Below are positions 36,868 to 44,577 of a DNA stretch of 64,000 nucleotides, one piece after another; position 1 is the first letter of the stretch; every line of letters starts with the position of its first letter. Position numbers and translations under genes: made by a program. The stretch is taken from positions 1 to 64,000 of the forward strand of contig NZ_OX366362.1 of assembly GCF_947251545.1 (NCBI RefSeq), in the 5' to 3' direction. Below the pieces are notes generated by a model. That model did no database searches. It saw only the letters and a list, made by a program, of their open reading frames with translations, and was not told the DNA's origin. Source of the DNA: Wolbachia endosymbiont (group A) of Anomoia purmunda (lineage in GTDB: Bacteria > Pseudomonadota > Alphaproteobacteria > Rickettsiales > Anaplasmataceae).

Positions 36868-36914
36868 GTAAAATTTCTACTATAATAAGTTATCAATAAT
36901 AAACGGTGGTTACT

Positions 36915-37376
36915 ATGTCAACAAATTACAACATCAACTTAACTGATAATGCACTAAAAAAAATCCACTTTCTTGCAGAGCAGGAAGGGGATAAGAGTTC
37001 CATTTTACGGGTTGCAGTTTCAGGTGGTGGATGTTCTGGCTTCAAATACAATTTTCTTATGGATCAAATGAATAAAAATCTATCTTTGGATGATGAAGAC
37101 GATGATTACGATGATGAGTTTGATGACGAAGACGAAGATGATGATTATGAAGAAAGCGAGGACTATAGAAGCCACTCCAGTTTTAGCGAAAAAGGTAAAG
37201 ATATAGTAATTAATGATGAAAATGGCAATCCTGTATTAATGGTTGATAATTGTTCAGCAAAATTTTTAAATAACTCAGTTATAGATTATACTGAGGATCT
37301 CAGTGGTTCTGGTTTTCAAATAAAGAATGCCTTTGCTAAGTCTCAATGTGGTTGTGGTAACAGCTTCTCAGTTTAG
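36915..37376 (+). CDS. HesB/IscA-family Fe-S protein with acidic insertion
   Basis: A-type Fe-S carrier/scaffold. The three conserved cysteines are present: SGGGCSGFKYNF near residue 37 and CGCGNSFSV at the C-terminus. Between them, after LMDQMNKNLSL, lies an extra ~45-residue stretch almost entirely Asp/Glu/Tyr/Ser (DDEDDDYDDEFDDEDEDDDY), followed by the usual VMVDNCSAKFLNNSVIDY-like region. Family members are about 105-120 residues; this has 153. I start at ATG 36915; a GTG three codons upstream (36906) is possible. The insertion is not related to the palindromic repeats. Confidence 0.9.
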   Translation: MSTNYNINLTDNALKKIHFLAEQEGDKSSILRVAVSGGGCSGFKYNFLMDQMNKNLSLDDEDDDYDDEFDDEDEDDDYEESEDYRSHSSFSEKGKDIVINDENGNPVLMVDNCSAKFLNNSVIDYTEDLSGSGFQIKNAFAKSQCGCGNSFSV

Positions 37377-37384
37377 TCAAAAAT

Positions 37385-37545
37385 TTGATGTCATTCCAGT
37401 GCGTGACACTGGAATCCAGCCTTTTACGAAATCCCATCACAAACGTTGTGTTTTAACATAGGATTAGCTACTTTTATGCTCACCAACTTAGCGTCCAATC
37501 AAAATTCCTGGATCCCAGTGTCAGCTACTTGGATGACACTCTTCT
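37385..37545. repeat. Palindromic repeat pair, spacer type 3
   Basis: CATTCCAGTGCGTGACACTGG near 37392, spacer CCCATCACAAACGTTGTG ... ATGCTCACCAACTTAGCG, then GGATCCCAGTGTCAGCTACT near 37511. The stretch to 37689 contains a partial arm (CACAACGTTCATATAGTTG) and no separate gene. Confidence 0.8.
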
Positions 37546-37689
37546 CTGGTGGAGGGTGCTCTCAAGTCACAACGTTCATATAGTTGTATACTTGACACTG
37601 AGGTTTATTCTTCTATTTCTTTTTTACTGGTCATGCACTATCATTTGCTATGCAAGCACAACATTTGTATGGTTATAGGTCTTTTAAAC

Positions 37690-38364
37690 ATGGGTGGTAA
37701 TGTAGCACTAGAACTAACTTCTGTAGATAAAAGCTTCAAGGACAATTCTGCTGTTGTAAAGGATATCAACTTAAGTGTTACAAGAGGGCAAGTAGTAGCG
37801 CTGATTGGCAATTCAGGTGCAGGGAAAACAACTATATTGCAAATCGCAGGCTTATTGGATAAGCCAACTTCAGGTATAGTTACGATAGATGGAATAAATT
37901 GCACACAAGCAAGTAATAAGCATAAAACCCATGTAAGAAGAAATTTTCTTAGTTTTGTTTATCAATTTCACTATTTGTTACAAGAGTTATCGGTGTTGGA
38001 AAATATTATGCTTCCTCAACTCATTGCAGGAAAAAGCAAAGCTGAAGCAAAAAAAAATTCGCAAGCAATGTTGGAAAAATTTGGTCTGGAAAACAAAGCA
38101 AGTAGCATGGTATCTGAAGTTTCGGGTGGGGAAAGGCAGAGAGTTGCAATTGCAAGAAGCATTGTAAATTCTCCAAAGCTTTTACTTGCAGATGAGCCAA
38201 CAGGAAACTTAGATCCAACAAACTCTTTTAACGTGTTTTTACTGCTACATTCATACGTAAAGGAAAATAACAGCTCTATGCTTATAGTAACACACAATCA
38301 TCTCCTTGCAGAAAAGGCAGACTGCATTTTCCAATTGAGAGATCGATCATTAGTGAAGTTGTGA
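37690..38364 (+). CDS. lolD: Lipoprotein-releasing ABC transporter ATP-binding protein
   Basis: ATPase of the LolCDE complex that extracts lipoproteins from the inner membrane. From ATG 37690 it has 224 residues, the family length. Motifs are Walker A GNSGAGKTT (about 44), Q-loop FVYQFHYLLQELSVLEN, the LolD-like ENIMLPQLIAGKSKAEA, signature VSGGERQRVAIARS, Walker B LLLADEPTGNLD and the H-loop VTHN. The frame is open for 47 codons further upstream, through repeat sequence, so I use the downstream ATG; ATG 37669 is an alternative. Confidence 0.92.
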   Translation: MGGNVALELTSVDKSFKDNSAVVKDINLSVTRGQVVALIGNSGAGKTTILQIAGLLDKPTSGIVTIDGINCTQASNKHKTHVRRNFLSFVYQFHYLLQELSVLENIMLPQLIAGKSKAEAKKNSQAMLEKFGLENKASSMVSEVSGGERQRVAIARSIVNSPKLLLADEPTGNLDPTNSFNVFLLLHSYVKENNSSMLIVTHNHLLAEKADCIFQLRDRSLVKL

Positions 38365-38385
38365 ATAGGAAAAATAGCACAATTT

Positions 38386-38550
38386 CTATGCCCTATACTT
38401 ATCTAACCAATGATCATTAACAGAGTACAACTCGCATGAAATGCTTTCATTGCTTTTTATACACGGACTTTTTAACTTACGCTGTTTACTTAGGGAACAC
38501 CCCGATAACATAAACACAGCTAAAACAAAAAATAATAGCTTTTTAAACAT
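38386..38550 (-). CDS. Small lipoprotein (54 aa), VirB7-like candidate
   Basis: ATG-initiated frame encoding MFKKLLFFVLAVFMLSGCSL, a lipoprotein signal peptide with lipobox LSGC (acylated Cys18). A mature part of only 37 residues follows, with KSPCIKSNESISCELYSVND then HWLDKY. The size, lipobox, and a C-terminal segment ending in an aromatic after an N-D/H motif recall VirB7 lipoproteins of type IV secretion systems. That is a guess: no other vir gene is in the window, and the similarity is short. It is convergent with lolD (21 bp between stop codons). Confidence 0.72.
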   Translation of the reverse strand: MFKKLLFFVLAVFMLSGCSLSKQRKLKSPCIKSNESISCELYSVNDHWLDKYRA

Positions 38551-38602
38551 AACAAAACCTTTTCATTTATATTACTACACTCATTTCTCTTGTTTGTAAA
38601 GA

Positions 38603-39301
38603 TTAGGCATATTCTTTTACCCTTACCTCTTTTTTGACCTTTTGAGAAGAAATAGTTGCACTATTCAAGCGCAGTTTTATATAATTGTCCACGATTTGAG
38701 TCACTTCCTCTTCTTTATCCTTTAGAAAGTGATTAGTATCATCTATTATATGGTATTTCATGTGATCACTTCTTACTGAATTTATCAACCTTTTTGCTAA
38801 TTCTGTTACATCGCTTTCTTCTGAGATTGTATCATTACTGCTTTGTATTATAAGCCCAGAAACTGGACAGGGAGAAAGAAAAGAAAAATCGTACTTAGTT
38901 ACCGGAAGAGAAAGAGCAATAAAACCCACTATCTCAGGGCGGCGCATTGTTAGCTGCATAGCCACCCATGCTCCAAAAGAAAAACCAGCGATCCAAATTG
39001 GAACATTGCTAGGATTATGTTCCTGAAGCCAATCAATGGCTACCGCAGCGTCAGTTAATTCTCCTATACCCTTATCAAAAGTTCCGGTAGATTTTCCCAC
39101 ACCACGAAAGTTAATCTTCAATGCAGAAAAATTGTTATCGATAAAAGACGTATATGTACTATGTACAATTTTACTATCCATATTACCACCATATTGATGA
39201 TGATGATGTAAAACCAGCACAACCGGCGCTTTGGTATCTTTGCTTTGGTGGTATTCACCTTCTATCTTTCTTGTTGCATTATTCAAAAAAACTTCAACCA
39301 T
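38603..39301 (-). CDS. Alpha/beta hydrolase
   Basis: 232 residues, cytoplasmic, alpha/beta hydrolase fold. VVLVLHHHHQYGGNMDSKIV (oxyanion-hole region with an unusual run of four histidines), KINFRGVGKSTGTFDKGIGE, and the nucleophile elbow GFSFGAW with serine at about residue 108 are visible. The catalytic acid is likely in SSNDTISEE and the histidine in DDTNHFL. This is the pattern of a widespread alpha-proteobacterial esterase-like family of unknown substrate. Confidence 0.85.
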   Translation of the reverse strand: MVEVFLNNATRKIEGEYHQSKDTKAPVVLVLHHHHQYGGNMDSKIVHSTYTSFIDNNFSALKINFRGVGKSTGTFDKGIGELTDAAVAIDWLQEHNPSNVPIWIAGFSFGAWVAMQLTMRRPEIVGFIALSLPVTKYDFSFLSPCPVSGLIIQSSNDTISEESDVTELAKRLINSVRSDHMKYHIIDDTNHFLKDKEEEVTQIVDNYIKLRLNSATISSQKVKKEVRVKEYA

Positions 39302-39456
39302 GGTGACTCCTAATAAGAACCCGCTTGACAGGTATTGATGACGTGAGTTATTAATTATGTATTAATTTCGCTGTTTTTGCAATAAATTTTTTATCGTGTT
39401 AAAGCTAACGTACATAGTTATGGCTATAGTTGATGGTAAACTTATTTAAGTGACAG

Positions 39457-40593
39457 ATGAGTCCATTCTCTTTAGAAAATAGTGGTTGCGTATATGCTGA
39501 TTACAATGCAACTGCTCCAATTAGTGAAAATGTAAAAAAAAGTATATTTGAGGTCTTGTTAAAACAAACGCTCAATCCATCATCACTACATAAAAGAGGA
39601 CAAGAAGCGAGGAAGATTCTTCAGGATGCAAGAGATAACGTACGTGGTGCTATTGGCGTCTCAAGTGATAAAGAAATAGTTTTTACGTCTGGTGCAACTG
39701 AAGCGAATAACCTTGTTATGAGAGGAATGAAAGGCTACCTGCATATAATTTCAGCTATAGAGCATCCTTCAATTCTTAATTCTGCATGTAATCCATATAT
39801 AATACCCGTTAATCAGGAGGGCATTGTTGACTTTTTAGAGCTAGAAAAAATTCTAAGCGAACTTAAAGGAAACAAAGCAATAGTTTCAGTTATGATGGCA
39901 AATAACGAAATCGGAGTTATTCAACCTATTGAGGAAATAGCTGAAATAGCACACAAATTTGGAGCAATTTGCCACACTGACACTGCTCAAAGTGTTGGGA
40001 AAATTAAAGTTAATATGGAAGATTTAGGAGTGGATTTACTCACTTTATCCGCCCATAAATTTGGCGGTGTAGCAGGCAGTGGAGTTTTAATATTCAATAA
40101 AGAACTTGCGATAGAACCTATTATAATAGGTGGTGGACAAGAGAAGGGATTTCGTGGTGGTACGGAAAATATTGTTGCAATTGCAGGCCTTTCTGCTGCA
40201 CTGCAAAATATTCCAGATCTTTTATCAAAAATGGATGAAGTAAAGGAGCTACGCGATCAATTAGAGTGTGAATTATTAAATCTTGCCAGTGACATAAGAA
40301 TCTTCGGTAAAAACTCTAAGAGGCTGCCAAACACAAGTTTTATTTATATGCCAGGAGTAAAGAGTGATGTGCAGCTCATGCATTTTGACTTGAATTATAT
40401 TGCAGTTAGTAATGGCTCCGCATGTTCTTCTGGAAAAGTTGAGCCTTCCCATGTTTTGCTTGCAATGGGGGCAACAAAAGAGCAAGCAGAGTGTTCAATT
40501 AGAATCAGTATAGGTCCAGAAACTAAACCACAAGACATAAAAAAAATAGTGGATTGTTGGTATAATATCTACAAGCAGAACACCTTGGTATAG
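39457..40593 (+). CDS. Cysteine desulfurase (NifS/IscS class)
   Basis: PLP enzyme releasing sulfur from cysteine for Fe-S clusters or tRNA thiolation. 378 residues: YADYNATAPISENVKK at the start, SGATEANNLVM, HTDTAQSVGKI, the PLP lysine in LSAHKFGGVAGSG (about residue 203), and the sulfur-carrying cysteine in NGSACSSGKVEPSHVLLAMG (about 327). It is not adjacent to iscU/iscA genes here. Its divergence from canonical IscS suggests the second desulfurase paralogue; I leave the symbol open. Confidence 0.93.
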   Translation: MSPFSLENSGCVYADYNATAPISENVKKSIFEVLLKQTLNPSSLHKRGQEARKILQDARDNVRGAIGVSSDKEIVFTSGATEANNLVMRGMKGYLHIISAIEHPSILNSACNPYIIPVNQEGIVDFLELEKILSELKGNKAIVSVMMANNEIGVIQPIEEIAEIAHKFGAICHTDTAQSVGKIKVNMEDLGVDLLTLSAHKFGGVAGSGVLIFNKELAIEPIIIGGGQEKGFRGGTENIVAIAGLSAALQNIPDLLSKMDEVKELRDQLECELLNLASDIRIFGKNSKRLPNTSFIYMPGVKSDVQLMHFDLNYIAVSNGSACSSGKVEPSHVLLAMGATKEQAECSIRISIGPETKPQDIKKIVDCWYNIYKQNTLV

Positions 40594-40654
40594 ATAATAC
40601 GTGGTATCATGCAGGGAGCTATAAATTAGTGTAAAAAATTACTTTACAAACTCT

Positions 40655-41106
40655 GCCAGCCCCCTTATCATGATAATGAAGCTATTTATTTATCTTCGCA
40701 ATCTGCAGATTAAAACGACAAAGGGAACTTTGTATTTGGCGTAAATCATGCTTAATTTTTTGCACTATGTGCACCTCATGTCTTTATAAAACTTTTAGGT
40801 TTCTACCTATACAAGCAGAAACGTGCTTATAAAGCGTTTAAGACAGTAAAAGACGTCAAATAGACAAGGGAGAATTTGAATACTAGCTACCCTAGGGTTT
40901 CTTTGCCTTTTTTTTCGCTCAGTAAATTTCTTAACGTTTATAATTTAGGTTAGTTGCGGCTTAAAAGCAGCTGAGTCGCGGTTATTAAGCGTTTAGAATA
41001 AAAAAACGCCATACTTGAAAGTATAATGTAAATAATTAGCCAACCATGGGGCTTCTTTTGCCTTTTTTTTATTTGGTAAATTTCTTAATGTTTATAGCTA
41101 ACATGA
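40655..41106. repeat. Dispersed ~450-bp repeat, copy 2
   Basis: Same orientation and order as 12752-13200. Differences are point changes and small indels spread along the length; the most conserved parts are the TTTTTTGCACTATGTGCAC block and the region from CTAGCTACCCTAGGGTTTC to GTATAATGTAA. No conserved frame. It also is followed by a palindrome cluster. Confidence 0.85.
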
Positions 41107-41130
41107 ACAAACATTTGAGAGTAACTTCCG

Positions 41131-41400
41131 CTAGTAGGGTGTCATCCCAGTGCTTGACACTGGGATCCAGCCTTCCTGCAATCTCATCGAAAACGTTGTA
41201 ACCACTTTCTATGCTAGTTTGCTTGTAAACAAGCAAACTTTCCTGGATCCCAGTGTCAAGCACTGGGATGACAGGGGAAGGTACTAGCCTGACAACCGTC
41301 ATCCCGCTGCTTGTTAGCGGATGAGATACCGCGAATGAATCGCGGTATGACGGTCGCGGCGGTATGGACGTAGGAAAACCTTTCTTGGGTTAGCTATAGA
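41131..41400. repeat. Cluster of palindromic repeats upstream of cytochrome c
   Basis: An inverted pair of CCAGTGCTTGACACTGG palindromes (near 41142-41170 and 41243-41272) around a type 3-like spacer. Then comes the second family (GCTTGTTAGCGG; GATACCGCGAATGAATCGCG) and the right arm of the nested element (ACCTTTCTTGGGTTAGCTAT). No gene. Confidence 0.82.
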
Positions 41401-41492
41401 GACTTTCATCTTTAGCGAGCTTCAAGGTAATTGGTTGCTATTTGCGAAAATATTCGCATAATTTAAGTAACATTACTTGATAAAAATTAACT

Positions 41493-42020
41493 ATGGAGCT
41501 TAATAAGATTGCAGCATCGATTTTACTTTCTGGGCTAATCATTATGATAGTTAGTAATGTAGTTGATATGCTTTACAGTCCGGAGGAATACAAGATTGAA
41601 CACCAAACGATAGTAGCTGCTGGCAGCAATGAGTCCCAGCAAAAAATCGAGCAAGTGGCGCTTGATATTGGAGCGCTCATGCAGAATGCTAGCTTTGAGA
41701 AAGGTAAATCAGCAGCGAAAAAATGTATAGCTTGCCATAGCTTTGAGAAAGGTGGAATGAATAAAGTAGGACCAAATTTATGGAACGTAGTTGGAAACAA
41801 AAAGGCTCATCTTGGCAACTCATTCAATTACTCAAAAGCAGTGCTTGAAAGAGGTGGAAAATGGGAGTATGAGGAGCTATTTGCCTTTTTAAAGAACCCA
41901 AAAGCCTATATAAAAGGTACACGTATGGCATTTGCAGGTATTTCCAATCCACAAGAAATTGCAGACCTAGTTAGTTATTTGCGTCAATTGAGTGATAGCC
42001 CAGTTGCTTTGCCAAAGTAG
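41493..42020 (+). CDS. Membrane-anchored class I cytochrome c
   Basis: 175 residues. An N-terminal uncleaved signal anchor (ASILLSGLIIMIVSNVVDML) is followed by a periplasmic linker and a cytochrome c domain with haem motif CIACH (about residue 80), KVGPNLWNVVG, and the likely methionine ligand in GTRMAFAGI. This is the layout of alpha-proteobacterial CycM/c552-type cytochromes linking bc1 to cytochrome oxidase. The next gene starts one base after its stop codon. Confidence 0.93.
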   Translation: MELNKIAASILLSGLIIMIVSNVVDMLYSPEEYKIEHQTIVAAGSNESQQKIEQVALDIGALMQNASFEKGKSAAKKCIACHSFEKGGMNKVGPNLWNVVGNKKAHLGNSFNYSKAVLERGGKWEYEELFAFLKNPKAYIKGTRMAFAGISNPQEIADLVSYLRQLSDSPVALPK

Positions 42021-42021
42021 T

Positions 42022-42777
42022 ATGGATTATTGTAAATTGTTTGATGGAAATAATGGTCACATAGCATATCGAAAGCTACAAGGAAAGAAAGCTTCTATAG
42101 TTTTTTTCGGTGGATTTGCATCTAATATGGATGGAACTAAAGCAACTGCTATTTACAAATTTTGCCAAGAAAACGATATAGCACTTGTACTGTTTGATTA
42201 TTTTGGTCACGGTCATTCAAGAGGTGATTTCATTGATTACACGATAAGTGATTGGCAAAAAAATTGTGCTAAAGTGATGAGTGAATTAACTAGCGATAAA
42301 CAAATAATTATAGGTTCAAGTATGGGGGGATGGCTGATGCTGCTCACTGCCCTTCAATTCCCAGAAAAAATTGCAGCATTAATCGGCATATCGTCTGCTC
42401 CTGATTTCACTGAAGATTTGATATTCAAGCAATTGTCAGGCAAGCAAAAAGAAGAACTAGATTCTAACGGTGTAATAGATTTCACTTCAGAGCATTGTAC
42501 ATACAAAATAACTAAAAATTTGATCGAAGATGGCAGGAAGAACCTTCTTTTAAATAAAGAGACAATAGATATAAACTGTCCTGTGCGCTTACTGCATAGC
42601 ATTAATGATAAAGATGTTCCTTATCAAACTTCATTGAATTTAGCTGAAAAAATCAAGTCAACCGATGTTGAAGTACACTTAATAAAATCAGCAGAGCACA
42701 ACATGTCTGACAATCATTCACTGGAAGTTTTATTTAAGACCATTAGAGAATTTTTGCCAGCAAAAACATATAGGTAA
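42022..42777 (+). CDS. Alpha/beta hydrolase (S33/ABHD10-like)
   Basis: 251 residues from ATG 42022: FFGGFASNMDGTKATAIYKF, LFDYFGHGHSRGDFIDYTIS, nucleophile elbow IIGSSMGGWLMLLTA, acid in HSINDKDVPY and histidine in SAEHNMSDN. This matches the family of human ABHD10-type serine hydrolases. Upstream in-frame codons overlap the cytochrome gene and are not used. The TAA stop lies in the edge of the MITE-like repeat (GTAACCGTTCA). Confidence 0.85.
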   Translation: MDYCKLFDGNNGHIAYRKLQGKKASIVFFGGFASNMDGTKATAIYKFCQENDIALVLFDYFGHGHSRGDFIDYTISDWQKNCAKVMSELTSDKQIIIGSSMGGWLMLLTALQFPEKIAALIGISSAPDFTEDLIFKQLSGKQKEELDSNGVIDFTSEHCTYKITKNLIEDGRKNLLLNKETIDINCPVRLLHSINDKDVPYQTSLNLAEKIKSTDVEVHLIKSAEHNMSDNHSLEVLFKTIREFLPAKTYR

Positions 42778-42786
42778 CCGTTCACA

Positions 42787-43056
42787 CAATGGCGTCAACT
42801 TAAGGAAAAATATCAGAGATTGTGTATAAAATTTCTCTCTAAATTTTTTATCATTAAATTATCCAAAAAGTGCAAGAAACAGCACTTTTGTTTCTGTTTT
42901 ATTTCAACAAAAAAGTTTAAAATGTGTCCTTTTTAGGTGAAACATGCAAAAAGGAAAAAATCTTATTCTACGAATTAAAAATACAATATACTCAAAAACT
43001 TTTCAGAAAATCCATAGGAGGGTTTGCTAATGAAAGCTCTTAAGTTGACGCAATTG
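42787..43056. mobile_element. MITE-like element with IS4-type ends
   Basis: About 270 bp with 18-bp terminal inverted repeats, CAATGGCGTCAACTTAAG at 42787-42804 and its partner at 43039-43056 (one mismatch, G/T at position 5). The ends resemble CATACGCGTCAAGTTAAG of the intact IS at 3071. It has no open frame of size. Another, truncated copy is at 24978-25205, where homology continues 11 bp past this left end, so the true boundary may be at about 42774. Confidence 0.72.
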
Positions 43057-43250
43057 TCTGTTCAGATGCATGGCTAATGTACAAATACTGAAACAAAAAT
43101 TCCAGTGCTCCCTTTCTTGTCATCCCAGTGCTTGACACTGGAATCTAGAAAAAAAGAACCTGGATGCCAGTGTCTGGGGACTGGCATGACACCCTTTCTG
43201 GTAGAGGTTGTTCTCAAACCACAACGTACATACAACTGCAGCGGCGTGAT
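43057..43250. repeat. Palindromic repeats with the TCTGTTCAGATGC module
   Basis: TCTGTTCAGATGCATGGCTA through ACTGAAACAAAAATTCCAG, then CCAGTGCTTGACACTGG and a diverged pair (GGATGCCAGTGTCTGGGGAC). The module before the palindrome is shared with 49793 and, inverted, with 22738-22790. No gene. Confidence 0.8.
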
Positions 43251-43274
43251 GTCTTATTTATTATAGCTATAACA

Positions 43275-44081
43275 CTAAAGTTTACAGTTGAAACAAACCA
43301 CCTGGCCACGTGGAACTGATTTCAGTTTATCAGTTGAAACTTGATTTGAGCAGAATATGCATTTTATTGTGTTGCTTGGAGTAAGTGAGTTATCAACAGC
43401 AATTCTATCATCAAAAACAAAACACTCACCTTCCCAATTACCATTTTTATTATGAGTTTTTTCGAGGTAAGAAAGAATGCCGCCTTTAAGATGGTAAACA
43501 TCACTAAATCCAAGGCTTTTCATATATGCTGTAGATTTTTCGCATCTAATTCCACCAGTGCAGTACATAGCCACTTTCAGGTCTTTACTCTCAGAAAATG
43601 ACTCTGTCCACTGAGGAAACTCACGGAAACATTGTGTGTGTGGATTAATTGCATTTTTAAACTTGCCTAATTTCACTTCATACTCATTTCGTGTATCTAT
43701 CACTAAAACGTCAGGTTGAGAAGTAAAATCATCCCAATGCTCTGGATCAACATATTTACCCCTAAGGGAAATATCAAGATTGCTTACACCAAGATTCACG
43801 ATCTCTCTTTTTAACTTTACCTTCATCTTACTAAATGGTTGACATTCTGCTGCACTCTCTTTCCATGTAAGGTTCCTTAGCCTATAATCAGAACGTAGAA
43901 AATCAAATATTTCATCAATCGCGTTTCTTTCACCAGAGACGGTTGCATTAATACCCTCTTCTGCAAGGAGTATAGTACCCTTTAATTCAACGTTGTCGCA
44001 TGCAGTTTTTATTTCGTCTTTCATGTCATAATAATTAGAGAGTTCTACAAAGTGATAGAAAGTTGCAATGACGAAGCTCAT
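43275..44081 (-). CDS. trhO: tRNA U34 hydroxylase / rhodanese-domain protein TrhO
   Basis: Forms 5-hydroxyuridine at tRNA position 34 in TrhO-type enzymes. The 268 residues comprise an N-terminal acylphosphatase-like domain (GTILLAEEGINATVSG), then a rhodanese domain with RGKYVDPEHWD, VIDTRNEYEVKLGKFKNAIN and the active-site loop MYCTGGIRCEKSTAYMK (Cys at about 174). A C-terminal zinc-type pair follows (CIFCSNQV ... VVCFNC). Length is slightly below E. coli YceA. Complements mnmE for U34 chemistry. Confidence 0.94.
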   Translation of the reverse strand: MSFVIATFYHFVELSNYYDMKDEIKTACDNVELKGTILLAEEGINATVSGERNAIDEIFDFLRSDYRLRNLTWKESAAECQPFSKMKVKLKREIVNLGVSNLDISLRGKYVDPEHWDDFTSQPDVLVIDTRNEYEVKLGKFKNAINPHTQCFREFPQWTESFSESKDLKVAMYCTGGIRCEKSTAYMKSLGFSDVYHLKGGILSYLEKTHNKNGNWEGECFVFDDRIAVDNSLTPSNTIKCIFCSNQVSTDKLKSVPRGQVVCFNCKL

Positions 44082-44146
44082 GATTATTCACTTATCAACT
44101 AAAAACATGATATACAAAATTATAAAGATATTCAATAGTACGGCTG

Positions 44147-44517
44147 TTATAGCTAAAGTGGCTTAGGTTTACCTACAATTTGAAAAACAACAAATTCGTC
44201 ATTCCGCTACTCGTTAGCGGAATCTATACCGCGAATGAATCCATAACTGTACGAACATTGTGATTTGAGAGCAATTTCCACAAGGGAGGATGTCATCCCA
44301 GTGCTTGACACTGGGATCCAGCTTTTTTGTAATTTTATTGAAAATGTTGTATAGTCGTTTGTTTACAATCAATTTTTCTGGATCCAAGTAGTCTGGGCAC
44401 TGCCTTTGTGTTTGAGGCAAAACCTGCTATAACATTTAACACACTGCTTTCACAAATGAATGTTCGTACAGTTGTGGGCGGTATGACGTAGGGAAACCTT
44501 TCTTGGGTTAGCTATAA
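44147..44517. repeat. Nested inverted-repeat element, copy 2
   Basis: Same nested order as at 29661-29990: TATAGCTAA, TCATTCCGCTACTCGTTAGC, ACTGTACGAACATTGTG, palindrome pair around spacer type 1 (AATGTTGTATAGTCGTTTG), GTTCGTACAGTTG, GCGGTATGAC, TTAGCTATAA. The spacer type differs from the other two copies. No gene. Confidence 0.85.
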
Positions 44518-44577
44518 TTACTGGATATCTTCAGTTTTTATATATAACATTTTAATATCAAATATAGATTCAGATTA

